Assembly: GCF_010726645.1 (NCBI RefSeq)
Contig: NZ_AP022563.1
Span: forward strand, 3,658,001 to 3,722,000
Direction: 5' to 3'
Origin: Mycolicibacterium duvalii
GTDB lineage: Bacteria > Actinomycetota > Actinomycetes > Mycobacteriales > Mycobacteriaceae
Length of the DNA: 64,000 nucleotides
In this document: positions 18,449 to 26,599 of the stretch, in pieces
Layout of the letters: every line of letters begins with the position of its first letter
How positions within the stretch are numbered: position 1 is the first letter of the stretch
Program-made: the position numbers and the translations under genes
The notes under the pieces: generated by a model
What the model saw: the letters and a program-made list of their open reading frames with translations, nothing else
Told to the model about the DNA's origin: nothing
Databases searched by the model: none

Positions 18449-19070
18449 GCGCGGACGACAACGCCGATGAGGCCGCCCACTCCCGCACGGCCGGGCCCAG
18501 CCAGCGCTGCAGGTGCGCCCGCAGCTGCTCCGGGGTGCGGGCGGGGTCGCCGGGGTTGGTCAGGAACGACTGCACGATGCGCAGCGCCCACTCAACCAGT
18601 TCGTCGAGGCCGGCGACGTCCGGGTTCACCTGTGTCCAGTCGATGGCGGTGTTCTCCAGCAGCATGGCCCGGCCGATGTGCAGCGCGGCCTCGGAGGTGA
18701 CGCTGCGCAACAGCGTGTGCGACGGTTCGTCGAGCAGCAGCTGCAGGTAGGGCTCGCGCGGCACCGCGGCGACGGTCTGCACCACGCCGTCGATGATCGC
18801 CTCGGTGACGTCGTCGAACGAGCGCAGCTGTTCGCCCATCCGCTCCAGGAAGCGCCGGGTGCCGTCCGCCGCGGCGGCGTGCAGCAGCGCGCTGGTGCTC
18901 GGAAAGTAGCGGTAGACGGTCGCTCTGCTGACGCCGAGCGCGGCGGCCACATGCGCGATCGTCGTCTGCGCACCGCGCTCGTCGACGCAGCGGTGGGTGG
19001 CCGCGATGATCCGCGCCACCGCCTCGTCGTCGGAGGTCGGCGGCTCACCCTGCCAGCCGTGGGTGCGCAC
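18420..19070 (-). CDS. TetR family transcriptional regulator
   Basis: 216 residues, GTG start. HTH at about residues 18-60 (ARIIAATHRCVDERGAQ, TTIAHVAAALGVSRATVYRYF), then a helical ligand-binding domain (LLLDEPSHTLLRSVTSEAALHIGRAM). It is divergent from the metal-dependent hydrolase gene, with a perfect 11-bp dyad between them, so it very likely controls both that gene and itself. The C-terminal tail (SSALSSALSAAP) looks disordered and its last codons overlap the convergent gene. Confidence 0.88.
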   Translation of the reverse strand: MRTHGWQGEPPTSDDEAVARIIAATHRCVDERGAQTTIAHVAAALGVSRATVYRYFPSTSALLHAAAADGTRRFLERMGEQLRSFDDVTEAIIDGVVQTVAAVPREPYLQLLLDEPSHTLLRSVTSEAALHIGRAMLLENTAIDWTQVNPDVAGLDELVEWALRIVQSFLTNPGDPARTPEQLRAHLQRWLGPAVREWAASSALSSALSAAPSTAS

Positions 19071-19092
19071 GGCAGCGACTCTAACCTTTACA

Positions 19093-19127
19093 GCGACGAT
19101 ACACCTCTGCTACGACTGTATCGTCGC
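19093..19127. promoter_or_regulatory. Perfect 11-bp inverted repeat, TetR operator
   Basis: GCGACGATACA (19093-19103) is exactly inverted at TGTATCGTCGC (19117-19127), with a 13-bp spacer. It is centred between a TetR gene and the divergent metal-dependent hydrolase gene. A dyad at this position is the expected binding site of the TetR, and it overlaps where both promoters must lie (AACCTTTACA and TACGACTGTA lie beside it). Confidence 0.8.
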
Positions 19128-19151
19128 AGTTTCGGTGGCCCGAGGAGATCG

Positions 19152-20048
19152 ATGACCGACTTGCAGATCCGGCGCATCCGGTTCGATTTCGACGACGCGG
19201 TGCCGTTCAACTGGAACCCGGCCAACCCCGCCTTCTCGACCTACATGAACATGGTGTCGATCATGGCGATCTGCTTCGAGAAGATGATCGTCGCCGCGGT
19301 CCGAGAAGCCATGCCGCACCTCACCGATCCCGACGTCGCTGACGAAGCCGAGGCGTTCCTGCGGCAGGAAGCCCAGCACGCCAACGCCCACCGCCAACAC
19401 GTACGGGCTTTGATCCGCGCCTACCCGGGGCTGCAGCACACCCTCGACGCGTCGGTCGCGGCCTACGACCAGCTGACCGAGACCACACCGCTGCGTTACC
19501 GGTTGGCCTACATCGCCGACCTGGAGGCGACGTTCACCCCGTTCTTCAAGATGCTGCTCGACTACGAGGACACGCTGTTCCGCACCGGCGACGACCGGGT
19601 CTCGTCACTGTTCGTGTGGCACTTCGTCGAGGAGGTCGAGCATCGCAGCTCGGCGCTGATCGTCTACGACGCGGTGGTGGGCAGCAAGGCCTACCGGACC
19701 CTCGTCTTGCCGCGGATGGTCCGGCACCTGTTGTTGGTCAGCACCCTGATCATGGACGGCATCAACGACCATGTGCCGCTGGCGGAGCGGGCCATCGACA
19801 CCACCACGATCAAACCGCTCACCGGTCTGGCGACGGCGCTGCGCGCCACGGTGACCCGCCAACCCCGCGTGCCAGCGGCGTTTCACCGGATCCCCTGGAA
19901 ACGCAAGCTGCACACAGCATCCCGGGTCTTGCTGAGCCAGACACCGGTACACGACCCGGCGCACGAACCGACGCCGGAGTTCGCCGAACGGTGGTTCACC
20001 CGCTATGACCGCGGCGACGACGTCGCGCACTGGTACGCCGGGGCGTGA
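19152..20048 (+). CDS. Metal-dependent hydrolase, PF10118-type
   Basis: 298 residues of the all-alpha metal-dependent hydrolase family. Diiron-like ligand motifs are visible: ICFEKMIVAAVR, EAEAFLRQEAQHANAHR (E...ExxH) and FVWHFVEEVEHRSSALIV (H..EExxH), with IADLEATFTPFFKMLLD between them. Substrate is unknown; members are often next to TetR regulators and are induced by lipophilic compounds. ATG 19152 follows GAGGAG at good spacing. A perfect 11-bp dyad separates it from the divergent TetR gene, so it is likely repressed by that regulator. Its stop nearly abuts the convergent MBL gene. Confidence 0.82.
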   Translation: MTDLQIRRIRFDFDDAVPFNWNPANPAFSTYMNMVSIMAICFEKMIVAAVREAMPHLTDPDVADEAEAFLRQEAQHANAHRQHVRALIRAYPGLQHTLDASVAAYDQLTETTPLRYRLAYIADLEATFTPFFKMLLDYEDTLFRTGDDRVSSLFVWHFVEEVEHRSSALIVYDAVVGSKAYRTLVLPRMVRHLLLVSTLIMDGINDHVPLAERAIDTTTIKPLTGLATALRATVTRQPRVPAAFHRIPWKRKLHTASRVLLSQTPVHDPAHEPTPEFAERWFTRYDRGDDVAHWYAGA

Positions 20049-20049
20049 G

Positions 20050-20793
20050 TCAGCGCGCCGCGGCCCAGACGTCGCGCCCGTGCACCGGGAGCCCGTGGCC
20101 GGGCAGCAGATGTTCGACCGGCAGCGCCCGCATCCGCGCCTCGCTGCGGGCCGCGGCGTCGGCGTCGACGGTCTCCGGGGTGAACCAGGCCCGACCGTCG
20201 GCGCTCAGCACGGCGTCGCCGGAGAGCAGCGTCGCGCTGTCGGGGTGCCAGAACGCGGTGGAGTCGTCGGTGTGGCCGGGCACATGCAGCACCTGCCATC
20301 CCGCCAGACCGGGCAGCAGCTGACCGTCGGCCAACGGCCGCGCCGCGGCGAGCCCATCGGCGATCATGCCGCGGCGTCCGCCGTAGCCGGCGATGCGCGC
20401 CCCGTCGGCGAAGCCGCGCAGCCCGGTCAGGTCCAGCGGCTGGCTGAGCAGGGTCGGCCAGATCTGGGCCACCTTGCTCAGGGCCGGGGTCCGCGGCTGC
20501 CGCGACCCGTCCAGGTACTCGACGGTGACCGCCGGAACATAGAGCGGCGCAGCGTGTTCGGTGGCCAGCCGCGGCGCCCCGGCGACGTGGTCGCTGTGGC
20601 CGTGGGTGGCCACCACCGCGCCGACGGAACCGCCCAGCACCGACAGCACGCCGGCGACGTCGTCGGCGCTGCCGGGCATGCCGGCGTCGACGACGGTCCA
20701 GGAGCTCTCGCCGCGGATCAGGTAGCAGTTGAAGATCCACCGGGACAGCCGGATGATGCCGAGTTCACCGAACCGCTCAACGACCAGGGACAC
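20050..20793 (-). CDS. Metallo-beta-lactamase fold hydrolase
   Basis: 247 residues with the canonical HxHxDH motif (THGHSDH), preceded by VVDAGMPGS and followed by HVPGHTDDSTAFWHPDSATLLSGDAV, which supplies the second His and the bridging Asp; LLPGHGLPVHG supplies the last His. The full zinc site is therefore present. Function within the superfamily (thioesterase, lactonase or similar) cannot be decided. The GTG start at 20793 was chosen because AAGGAGGC lies 3-4 bases upstream; the frame is open further but has no such site. Monocistronic; divergent from the MFS gene. Confidence 0.85.
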   Translation of the reverse strand: MSLVVERFGELGIIRLSRWIFNCYLIRGESSWTVVDAGMPGSADDVAGVLSVLGGSVGAVVATHGHSDHVAGAPRLATEHAAPLYVPAVTVEYLDGSRQPRTPALSKVAQIWPTLLSQPLDLTGLRGFADGARIAGYGGRRGMIADGLAAARPLADGQLLPGLAGWQVLHVPGHTDDSTAFWHPDSATLLSGDAVLSADGRAWFTPETVDADAAARSEARMRALPVEHLLPGHGLPVHGRDVWAAAR

Positions 20794-20900
20794 CCTGCCT
20801 CCTTCGATGGCCTCCGTCGATGCGAAACACCTCATGCTAAGCGCGGCAGCGGGTACCCACCCCTACTGTGACGACAGGGACCGGCCCCGGGGAGCGGCGG

Positions 20901-22493
20901 ATGACCACGGCAGACACCACGCGATCGACGTCGACCTGGGCACCGCTGGGCTCACCGGTGTTCCGCGCGCTGTGGATCGCGCAGTTCGTCTCCAATCTGG
21001 GCACCTGGATGCAGACGGTGGGCGCGCAGTGGATGCTGGTCGAAGACCCCGGCGCAGCGGTGCTGGTGCCGCTGGTGCAGACCGCCACCACGCTGCCGGT
21101 GATGCTGCTGGCGTTGCCGTCGGGGGTGCTGGCCGATCTGGTCGACCGGCGCCGGTTGCTGATCGCCACCCAGGGTGCGATGGCCGCCGGGGTCGGTCTG
21201 CTCGCGTCGCTGACCGGGTTCGGGTTGACCACTCCGGCGGTGCTGCTGACGCTGCTGTTCCTGATCGGGTGCGGGCAGGCGCTCACCATGCCGGCGTGGC
21301 AGGCCACCCAGCCGGATCTGGTTCCGTCGCAGCAGATTCCGGCGGCCGCGGCGCTGGGCAGCATGAGCATGAACGGCGCGCGGGCGATCGGCCCGGCGAT
21401 CGCCGGCGTGCTGGTCTCGGTGGCCGGGCCGACGCTGGTGTTCGGGCTCAACGCGATCTCGTTCATCGGCATCGTGCTGGTGCTGATCTGGTGGCGGCGC
21501 CCGGCGGTGGAGAACGAGTACCCGTCGGAGCGGGCGCTGGCCGCGCTGACCGCCGGGGGCCGCTACATCCGCCGCTCGCCGATCGTGCGCCGGATCCTGC
21601 TGCGCGCGGCGCTGTTCATCGCCCCGGCCAGCGCGCTGTGGGGGCTGCTGCCGGTGATCGCGGCCAACCAGCTGGGGCTGTCGTCGTCGGGCTACGGTCT
21701 GCTGCTGGGCTCGCTCGGCGTGGGTGCGGTGGCCGGGGCGTTCTCGCTGTCGGTGTTGCGCCGCTGGTTCGACCAGAACGCGCTGCTGACCTTCGGCGCG
21801 GTCGGCTTCGCGGTCGCCACCGCGGTGCTCGCGCTGGTGTCGGTGTTCGCGCTGGTGGTGCCGGCGCTGGTGCTCGGCGGGGCGTCGTGGCTGCTGTCGC
21901 TGTCCACGCTCAACGCGTCGATGCAGCTGAGCCTGCCGGCCTGGGTGCGCGCCCGCGGCCTGTCGATGTACCAGCTGATCTTCATGGGCGGGCAGGCGCT
22001 CGGGTCGCTGGCGTGGGGCTTGTTGGCCGGCGGCACCAGCAGCGTCACCAGCCTGCTGGTCAGCACGGCGCTGTTGGGGGTGTGCGCGCTGTCGGCGCTG
22101 TGGTGGCCGCTGCACGCCAAGACCGGCAACCTGGATCTGACGCCGTCGGCGCACTGGCCCGAGCCGATGCTGGTGTTCGAACCTGAGCCGCTCGACGGGC
22201 CGGTGATGGTGTCGATCACCTACCGGGTCAACCCCGAGGACGAGCCCGGGTTCCTGGCGGCGGTCGCGGTGCAGGGCCGCTCCCGGCAGCGCACCGGGGC
22301 TACGCAGTGGCAGCTGTACCGCGCCATCGAGCAGGAGGCGACGTTCGTGGAGACGTTCATCGTGCGCTCCTGGGGCGAGCACCTGCATCAGCACTACACC
22401 CGGCTGACCGGTCAGGACCTGCTGATCGAGCAGGCGGTGCTGGCCCACGTGGTCGGCGAACCGGAGTCGCATCACTATCTGGCGGTGCGCTGA
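20901..22493 (+). CDS. MFS transporter with C-terminal ABM/EPA-like domain
   Basis: 530 residues. The first about 400 residues form a 10-12 TM major-facilitator transporter of the MFS_3 (enterobactin exporter-like) type: LWIAQFVSNLGTWMQTVGAQW, LPSGVLADLVDRRRLL, PAWQATQPDLVP and LGSMSMNGARAIGPAIAG. The last about 100 residues (VMVSITYRVNPEDEPGFLAAV to the end) are a soluble ferredoxin-like domain resembling antibiotic-biosynthesis-monooxygenase dimers. Such MFS-ABM fusions recur in actinobacteria; the second domain may sense or bind substrate. ATG 20901 follows GGAGCGG. Substrate unknown. Confidence 0.85.
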   Translation: MTTADTTRSTSTWAPLGSPVFRALWIAQFVSNLGTWMQTVGAQWMLVEDPGAAVLVPLVQTATTLPVMLLALPSGVLADLVDRRRLLIATQGAMAAGVGLLASLTGFGLTTPAVLLTLLFLIGCGQALTMPAWQATQPDLVPSQQIPAAAALGSMSMNGARAIGPAIAGVLVSVAGPTLVFGLNAISFIGIVLVLIWWRRPAVENEYPSERALAALTAGGRYIRRSPIVRRILLRAALFIAPASALWGLLPVIAANQLGLSSSGYGLLLGSLGVGAVAGAFSLSVLRRWFDQNALLTFGAVGFAVATAVLALVSVFALVVPALVLGGASWLLSLSTLNASMQLSLPAWVRARGLSMYQLIFMGGQALGSLAWGLLAGGTSSVTSLLVSTALLGVCALSALWWPLHAKTGNLDLTPSAHWPEPMLVFEPEPLDGPVMVSITYRVNPEDEPGFLAAVAVQGRSRQRTGATQWQLYRAIEQEATFVETFIVRSWGEHLHQHYTRLTGQDLLIEQAVLAHVVGEPESHHYLAVR

Positions 22494-22538
22494 CCTCTAG
22501 GCGCGCGCCGGCGCTGAGTGTGCCCGAGAATTGACGCT

Positions 22539-22826
22539 GTGGACCGGACCGAGCTCGGCGACGTGGCGTGGGAGCTCGTCGAGCACTGCCGCGCAGCGCT
22601 GACCGACGCCGAGGCGAACACCGCGTTCGTGCTGCTGGGCATCGGCGAGTACGGCGAGGCCATGGTGCTCGCGCTCAGAGCCGTTTCACGGAGCCAGGAT
22701 CCGACGCTGCCCCCGCTGCTGCTCGCACGCCTGACCCAGTTGCCGCACACCCATTTCGTCGATGACGAGTTCGTCGCGCTGTTGGCGGCATTGACCGGCG
22801 GCGACGAGCACCCCCGGGCGGGGTGA
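22539..22826 (+). CDS. Hypothetical small helical protein
   Basis: 95 residues, GTG start (an in-frame GTG at 22518 is an alternative). Helical, with no TM segment and no Cys motif. It contains LVEHCRAALTDAEANTAFVLLGIGEYGEAMVLALRAV, a pattern common in mycobacterial conserved hypotheticals. It follows the MFS gene by about 45 bp in the same direction and may be co-transcribed. I do not recognise a function. Confidence 0.6.
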   Translation: MDRTELGDVAWELVEHCRAALTDAEANTAFVLLGIGEYGEAMVLALRAVSRSQDPTLPPLLLARLTQLPHTHFVDDEFVALLAALTGGDEHPRAG

Positions 22827-22901
22827 GTCGGCGTCGAGACTGCCCCCACGGCGGGAAAATGCGAGCAGCCCCCGCCGCCACCGCGGTCTCAATGCCGAGA
22901 A

Positions 22902-24557
22902 CTAGGCGTCGATATTCAGCCGCCGGGCCAGATCCGGCCCGCCGACGGAGCGGATGAATTCCGGATCCCCGCACACCACCAGCTGATCGCGCGCCCGGGA
23001 CAGCCCGACGTAGAGCCGCTCGCGGGACCGGTCGAACGCCGAGGCCTCGTTGACCACCAGCACGACCGCGCGCCGCTCCAGACCCTTGAAGCCGAGCACG
23101 TGTCCGTAGAACACCTGCTCGGCGTCCCAGAAGCTGTCCCAGTACGCGGCGTTGCCGGCAGCCTGGCGTTCGCGCTGTTCGGGGTGGCGGGTTCCGGTGG
23201 TCAGCAGCGCGACATCCTCGGGGCGCCAGCCTTGTTCGAGCAGCGCCTCGACTTCGTCGTCGCCGGCTTCCATGGCCTCGGCGGCCGAGCACGCCACGTA
23301 TTTCACGGCCGGGCCCTCGCCGCCGAGGAAGCGCATCGGGTGGTCGACCAGCGGCTGGAACGCGTTGGCGATCTGGCGGGTGTTGCGCAGGTTGTGGTCG
23401 AGCACCAAGGGCACGAGCGGCACCGGCGGGGAGCCGTAGCGGTTGAACACCCGCTGACCTTCGTCGGTGAACACGTAGAGCGCGCCGGTGTCTTCGTCTT
23501 TCAGTGCGGCCAGCAGCGGTTCCCACCACGCGTCGGCGAAGTCCTGCGCCTCGTCGACGACGATCGCGTCGAAGCGGTGGCCGGGCTCCAATTGTGCTGC
23601 CAGCTGGGTCATCTGCGCGGGCAGGTCGTGCTCCCAGAACTGCACCGTCTCCTCGGTGCGCAGCGCCTCGTCCGGGCCTTCGGGGGCGCCCCATTTCTTG
23701 CCGAGGTCGTGGAACTCGCCGACGTAGGCGGGGCGCTGGCGACGGTTCCACGCGTCGGTGATGCGTTCCAGGTAGGACGCCAGACCATGCGAATAGCACA
23801 CCAGCGCAACACGTTTACCCTCGCGCGCAAGGCGGCGGGCCTGCTCCATGGCCAGGAAGGTCTTGCCGCTGCCGGCGCCGCCGCGGATTTCGACGCGGTG
23901 CAGCAGCCGGATCGCGTCGAGGATCACCGACTGATGCTCGGTGAGGATGTCGGCGGCGTCCTCGTTCTCCAGCGCACGGGCCACCACGGAGCGTTGCGGC
24001 AGCCCGCGACCGGACAGCGCCTCGTTCAGTTGCGCGAGCCCTTCGCGGGTCAGCAGCGGCCGGTCGAGTTCCTGGCTGTGCAGGATGTCGCGCAGCTTGG
24101 CGGCGATGTCGGGCAGATCGGTGCGGTCGATGACCTTCCAGCGCGGGCAGTCCGGCAGCGCGAAGTCCTCCGGCAGGTCGGTGTTGGGCAGCACCACGAC
24201 GTGGTCCCAGCGCAGCCGGCCCTGCGTCCAGGCGGGGTCGGTCTCGATGAAGCTGCGGATTGCGTAGCAGGCCTCGCGGGCCTGGCGCACCGGGTCGATC
24301 TTGCGTTCGGTGCCGCGGCCGCGCTGGCGCCAACTGTCGCCGTCGTGCCAGACCTCGCCGCCCTTGACCTCGATGCAGACGATGCCCGCGCCCTCGATGG
24401 CGACGAAGAAGTCGATCTCGTGGTCCTTGAGGTGATCGGTGACCCGCTTGCCCGGGATCACCAGGTCCCCCGGTTCGAGTTGGTCGATCAGTGTCTGCCA
24501 TACCCGGCGTTCGGCCCCGTTGGCCAGCCTGGGCGTCTCGGCGACGGTGATGGTCAC
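22902..24557 (-). CDS. NERD-domain SF1 DNA helicase
   Basis: 551 residues. The N-terminal NERD (nuclease-related) domain, about 10-120, has its core as DHEIDFFVAIEGAGIVCIEVKGG (D..ExK pattern). A UvrD/Rep-like SF1 helicase follows: Walker A GGAGSGKT (226-233), motif II VVDEAQD (about 333), LDHNLRNTRQI (motif IV region), VLGFKGLERRAVVLV and YVGLSRARDQLVV (motifs V/VI). NERD-helicase proteins are common in bacterial genomes and frequently sit in defence or plasmid contexts; they probably process abnormal DNA ends. The GTG start follows GGAGGAC. Monocistronic; 197 bp separate it from the VapBC pair. Confidence 0.85.
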   Translation of the reverse strand: MTITVAETPRLANGAERRVWQTLIDQLEPGDLVIPGKRVTDHLKDHEIDFFVAIEGAGIVCIEVKGGEVWHDGDSWRQRGRGTERKIDPVRQAREACYAIRSFIETDPAWTQGRLRWDHVVVLPNTDLPEDFALPDCPRWKVIDRTDLPDIAAKLRDILHSQELDRPLLTREGLAQLNEALSGRGLPQRSVVARALENEDAADILTEHQSVILDAIRLLHRVEIRGGAGSGKTFLAMEQARRLAREGKRVALVCYSHGLASYLERITDAWNRRQRPAYVGEFHDLGKKWGAPEGPDEALRTEETVQFWEHDLPAQMTQLAAQLEPGHRFDAIVVDEAQDFADAWWEPLLAALKDEDTGALYVFTDEGQRVFNRYGSPPVPLVPLVLDHNLRNTRQIANAFQPLVDHPMRFLGGEGPAVKYVACSAAEAMEAGDDEVEALLEQGWRPEDVALLTTGTRHPEQRERQAAGNAAYWDSFWDAEQVFYGHVLGFKGLERRAVVLVVNEASAFDRSRERLYVGLSRARDQLVVCGDPEFIRSVGGPDLARRLNIDA

Positions 24558-24754
24558 TAGACGTCCTCCCCTCCGTCAGGGGTGATGGTAGCCAGTGGGG
24601 CCGACGCCCTAACCGAATTCGTGCGCGCCGGGGGCTTTGTAGAGGATCCCTGGGTTACGCAGATAGCGAGGCGCGCTGTTCCCGGGCCATGGACGTGCTC
24701 GACGACGCGCTGCGGCAGTCCGGTCTCGTCGGGATGCGGGCGATTGGCAGCGGC
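24558..24754. other. Intergenic gap with no recognised element
   Basis: About 200 bp between the NERD helicase start and the end of the VapC gene. I see no convincing gene, tRNA or repeat; a promoter for the helicase is expected here, but no clear -35/-10 pair stands out. Confidence 0.5.
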
Positions 24755-25156
24755 TCAGCCGGAGCTTCCGATTACCTCGACGTCACATGTGAGGCCCGGC
24801 GCTCGCGCGAGTCGTGTATCGGCGGTCACCAAAACCAGTCCGAGGGCTTCGGCCAGCGCGGCATACGCAGCGTCATAGGGCGTCACCGTGCGACGCAGCG
24901 CCCAGATACGTTCCAGCAGCGGACGATGCGAGCATCGCCGCAGTGGCAGGTCCTCAAGATCCGATATTGCAGCGTCGGCGCGTCGAGCGGTCATCAGCTT
25001 GGCCGCGATGTGACGCCGCCAGACAGAGGCGACCTCGAGATCGATGAGTTCAGGAGCTGCCAGCGTCTCGCCGGTCAACCGCTGACGGGCGCGACGGCCA
25101 TCTGCGCCGTCGTCGCCCAGCGCCACCGCCAAGACGCTCGCGTCAACGACGATCAC
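24755..25156 (-). CDS. VapC-like PIN-domain ribonuclease toxin
   Basis: 133 residues with the four acidic PIN residues in place: VVDASVLAVAL (first Asp), APELIDLEVASVW (Glu), TPYDAAYAALAEAL (Asp) and LVTADTRLA (last Asp). VapC toxins cleave tRNA or rRNA when free of antitoxin. The GTG start at 25156 lies inside the last codons of the antitoxin (14-base overlap), so toxin translation is coupled to antitoxin translation. An open frame upstream would add 22 residues that are only a shadow of the antitoxin. Confidence 0.87.
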   Translation of the reverse strand: MIVVDASVLAVALGDDGADGRRARQRLTGETLAAPELIDLEVASVWRRHIAAKLMTARRADAAISDLEDLPLRRCSHRPLLERIWALRRTVTPYDAAYAALAEALGLVLVTADTRLARAPGLTCDVEVIGSSG

Positions 25157-25373
25157 GTTCAGCCCGGATGTCACCCACCGCCGCGCTGAACGACACCTTC
25201 CCGCCTTTGCGCGCGGCAGCACGTTCGAAGACCTCGTCAGCAGTGGGCTGGCTCGCCTCGGCGATCAGTCGGCTGCGAAGGTACTCCTGAAGCGATTGAT
25301 GCGCCCGCGCCGCCCGCTCCCGCAAGACCCGGTGTGTGTCGTCCGGAACATCTTTGATCTGCACACTTGGCAT
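25143..25373 (-). CDS. VapB/FitA-type antitoxin
   Basis: 76 residues: short N-terminal ribbon-helix-helix (SVQIKDVPDDTHRVLRERAARAHQSLQEYL) with a C-terminal toxin-binding tail (ADEVFERAAARKGGKVSF). This is the FitA/VapB group that pairs with PIN toxins, as here. ATG 25373. No good Shine-Dalgarno is visible; the leader is short (a candidate -10, TACTCT, lies about 30 bases upstream on the minus strand). Autoregulation through the inverted repeat at 25384-25400 is likely. Confidence 0.87.
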   Translation of the reverse strand: MPSVQIKDVPDDTHRVLRERAARAHQSLQEYLRSRLIAEASQPTADEVFERAAARKGGKVSFSAAVGDIRAERDRR

Positions 25374-25383
25374 GGAGCCATTT

Positions 25384-25400
25384 TGGCGCTACTGGCGCCA
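25384..25400. promoter_or_regulatory. VapB operator candidate
   Basis: TGGCGC (25384-25389) is inverted at GCGCCA (25395-25400) with a 5-bp spacer, 11-27 bases upstream of the antitoxin ATG. RHH antitoxins bind such short dyads, and the site overlaps the expected promoter/start region. Confidence 0.55.
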
Positions 25401-25597
25401 GAGTACAAGGCGAACCGGCCGCCGACGTCGTCCGCTCACTCGCATGTGCCCGCTGCAATGGTGAAAAGAGCGGAGCGTTACCGGCAGTGCCGATCTTCGA
25501 TCGGCTGGGCGCCGACTTCCCTGCCGACGCCTCCAACATCTGACCCTGTCATGACGCACCGCACAGTCTGAGCTTGTCGACGAATATTGGGATCTCC

Positions 25598-26554
25598 CTA
25601 CTCGCCGATGCCGCCGACCAGCGTCGGGATGCGGCTGGGCGGGTAGGGCAGCTCGATGCCGTTCTGGTCGTAGGCCTTCAGGATCTCGCGGCGCAGCCGG
25701 CGTTGCACCGACCACTGGGCGCTGGGCTTGGTCTTGACGGTCATCCGCAGCGTCACCTGGTCGGCCAGCAGTTCCTGCACGCCGAGCATCTCCGGTTCGC
25801 CGAGCACCTTGGCGGCCAGCGTCGCGTCGGCCTCGATGGCCTGCGCGGCGGCCTCGACGGCGACGTCCTCGGCGTGGGCGACGTCGGCGCTCAGCGCCAC
25901 GGGCACCTCGATGCGGGCCACCGCGTAGTCCTGGCTCATGTTGCCGACACGGGCGATCTCGCCATTGCGGACGTACCAGAGGGTGCCGTCGATGTCGCGC
26001 ACCGTGGTCACGCGCAGGCCGACAGTCTCCACCTCACCGATCGCCTCACCCAAGTCGACGATGTCGCCGACGCCGTACTGGTCTTCGAGCAGCATGAACA
26101 CACCGGTGACGAAGTCGCGGACCAGGTTCTGCGCGCCGAAGCCGATGGCCAAACCGACGACGCCGGCCGACGCGATGAACGGCGCGATGTTGACGCCGAC
26201 CACGTTGAGGATCGCCAGCACCACCCAGACCAGCAGCACGATCGACACGGTCGACTTCATCACCGAGGCGATGGTCTGGGCACGCTGCTGGCGTCGCTCG
26301 GCGCTGCGGGCGCCGGTCGCCGACGACGGGGTGCGGTCCCGCAGATGGCGCAGCAGCATCGGCCGCTTCGACGGTTCGCCGTCGTCACCGCGGTCCTTAC
26401 GGCTCTTGCCGGTGGCAGCCCGATCGATCATCCGGTGCAACACATATCGCGCGATGAGCACGACGAGGATGTAGGCGGCGATCCGGATGGGAACTTCGAT
26501 CAGCCAGTGCCGGTTTGTCTCGGTCCATTCGAAAGCCAGGGTGTAGACATCCAT
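25598..26554 (-). CDS. MscS-family mechanosensitive channel
   Basis: 318 residues. TM1 about 15-38; a charged loop (RKDRGDDGEPSK...SSATGARSAERR); TM2 about 92-115; TM3 about 118-140, with the pore/Ala-Gly pattern FIASAGVVGLAIGFGAQNLVRDFVTGVFMLLEDQYGVGD. The MscS beta domain and cytoplasmic vestibule follow (GLRVTTVRDIDGTLWYVRNGEIARVGN). These homoheptameric channels relieve turgor on osmotic downshock. ATG 26554 chosen; a few upstream in-frame codons exist. Confidence 0.88.
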   Translation of the reverse strand: MDVYTLAFEWTETNRHWLIEVPIRIAAYILVVLIARYVLHRMIDRAATGKSRKDRGDDGEPSKRPMLLRHLRDRTPSSATGARSAERRQQRAQTIASVMKSTVSIVLLVWVVLAILNVVGVNIAPFIASAGVVGLAIGFGAQNLVRDFVTGVFMLLEDQYGVGDIVDLGEAIGEVETVGLRVTTVRDIDGTLWYVRNGEIARVGNMSQDYAVARIEVPVALSADVAHAEDVAVEAAAQAIEADATLAAKVLGEPEMLGVQELLADQVTLRMTVKTKPSAQWSVQRRLRREILKAYDQNGIELPYPPSRIPTLVGGIGE

Positions 26555-26599
26555 GATCGCCACTATGTGTACCCACCCCACACATGCGCAACCGCGCCG

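Noticed and set aside
25157..25222. Upstream extension of the VapC start by 22 codons
   Set aside because: These codons lie inside the antitoxin in another frame; the GTG at 25156 gives the normal PIN-domain start.
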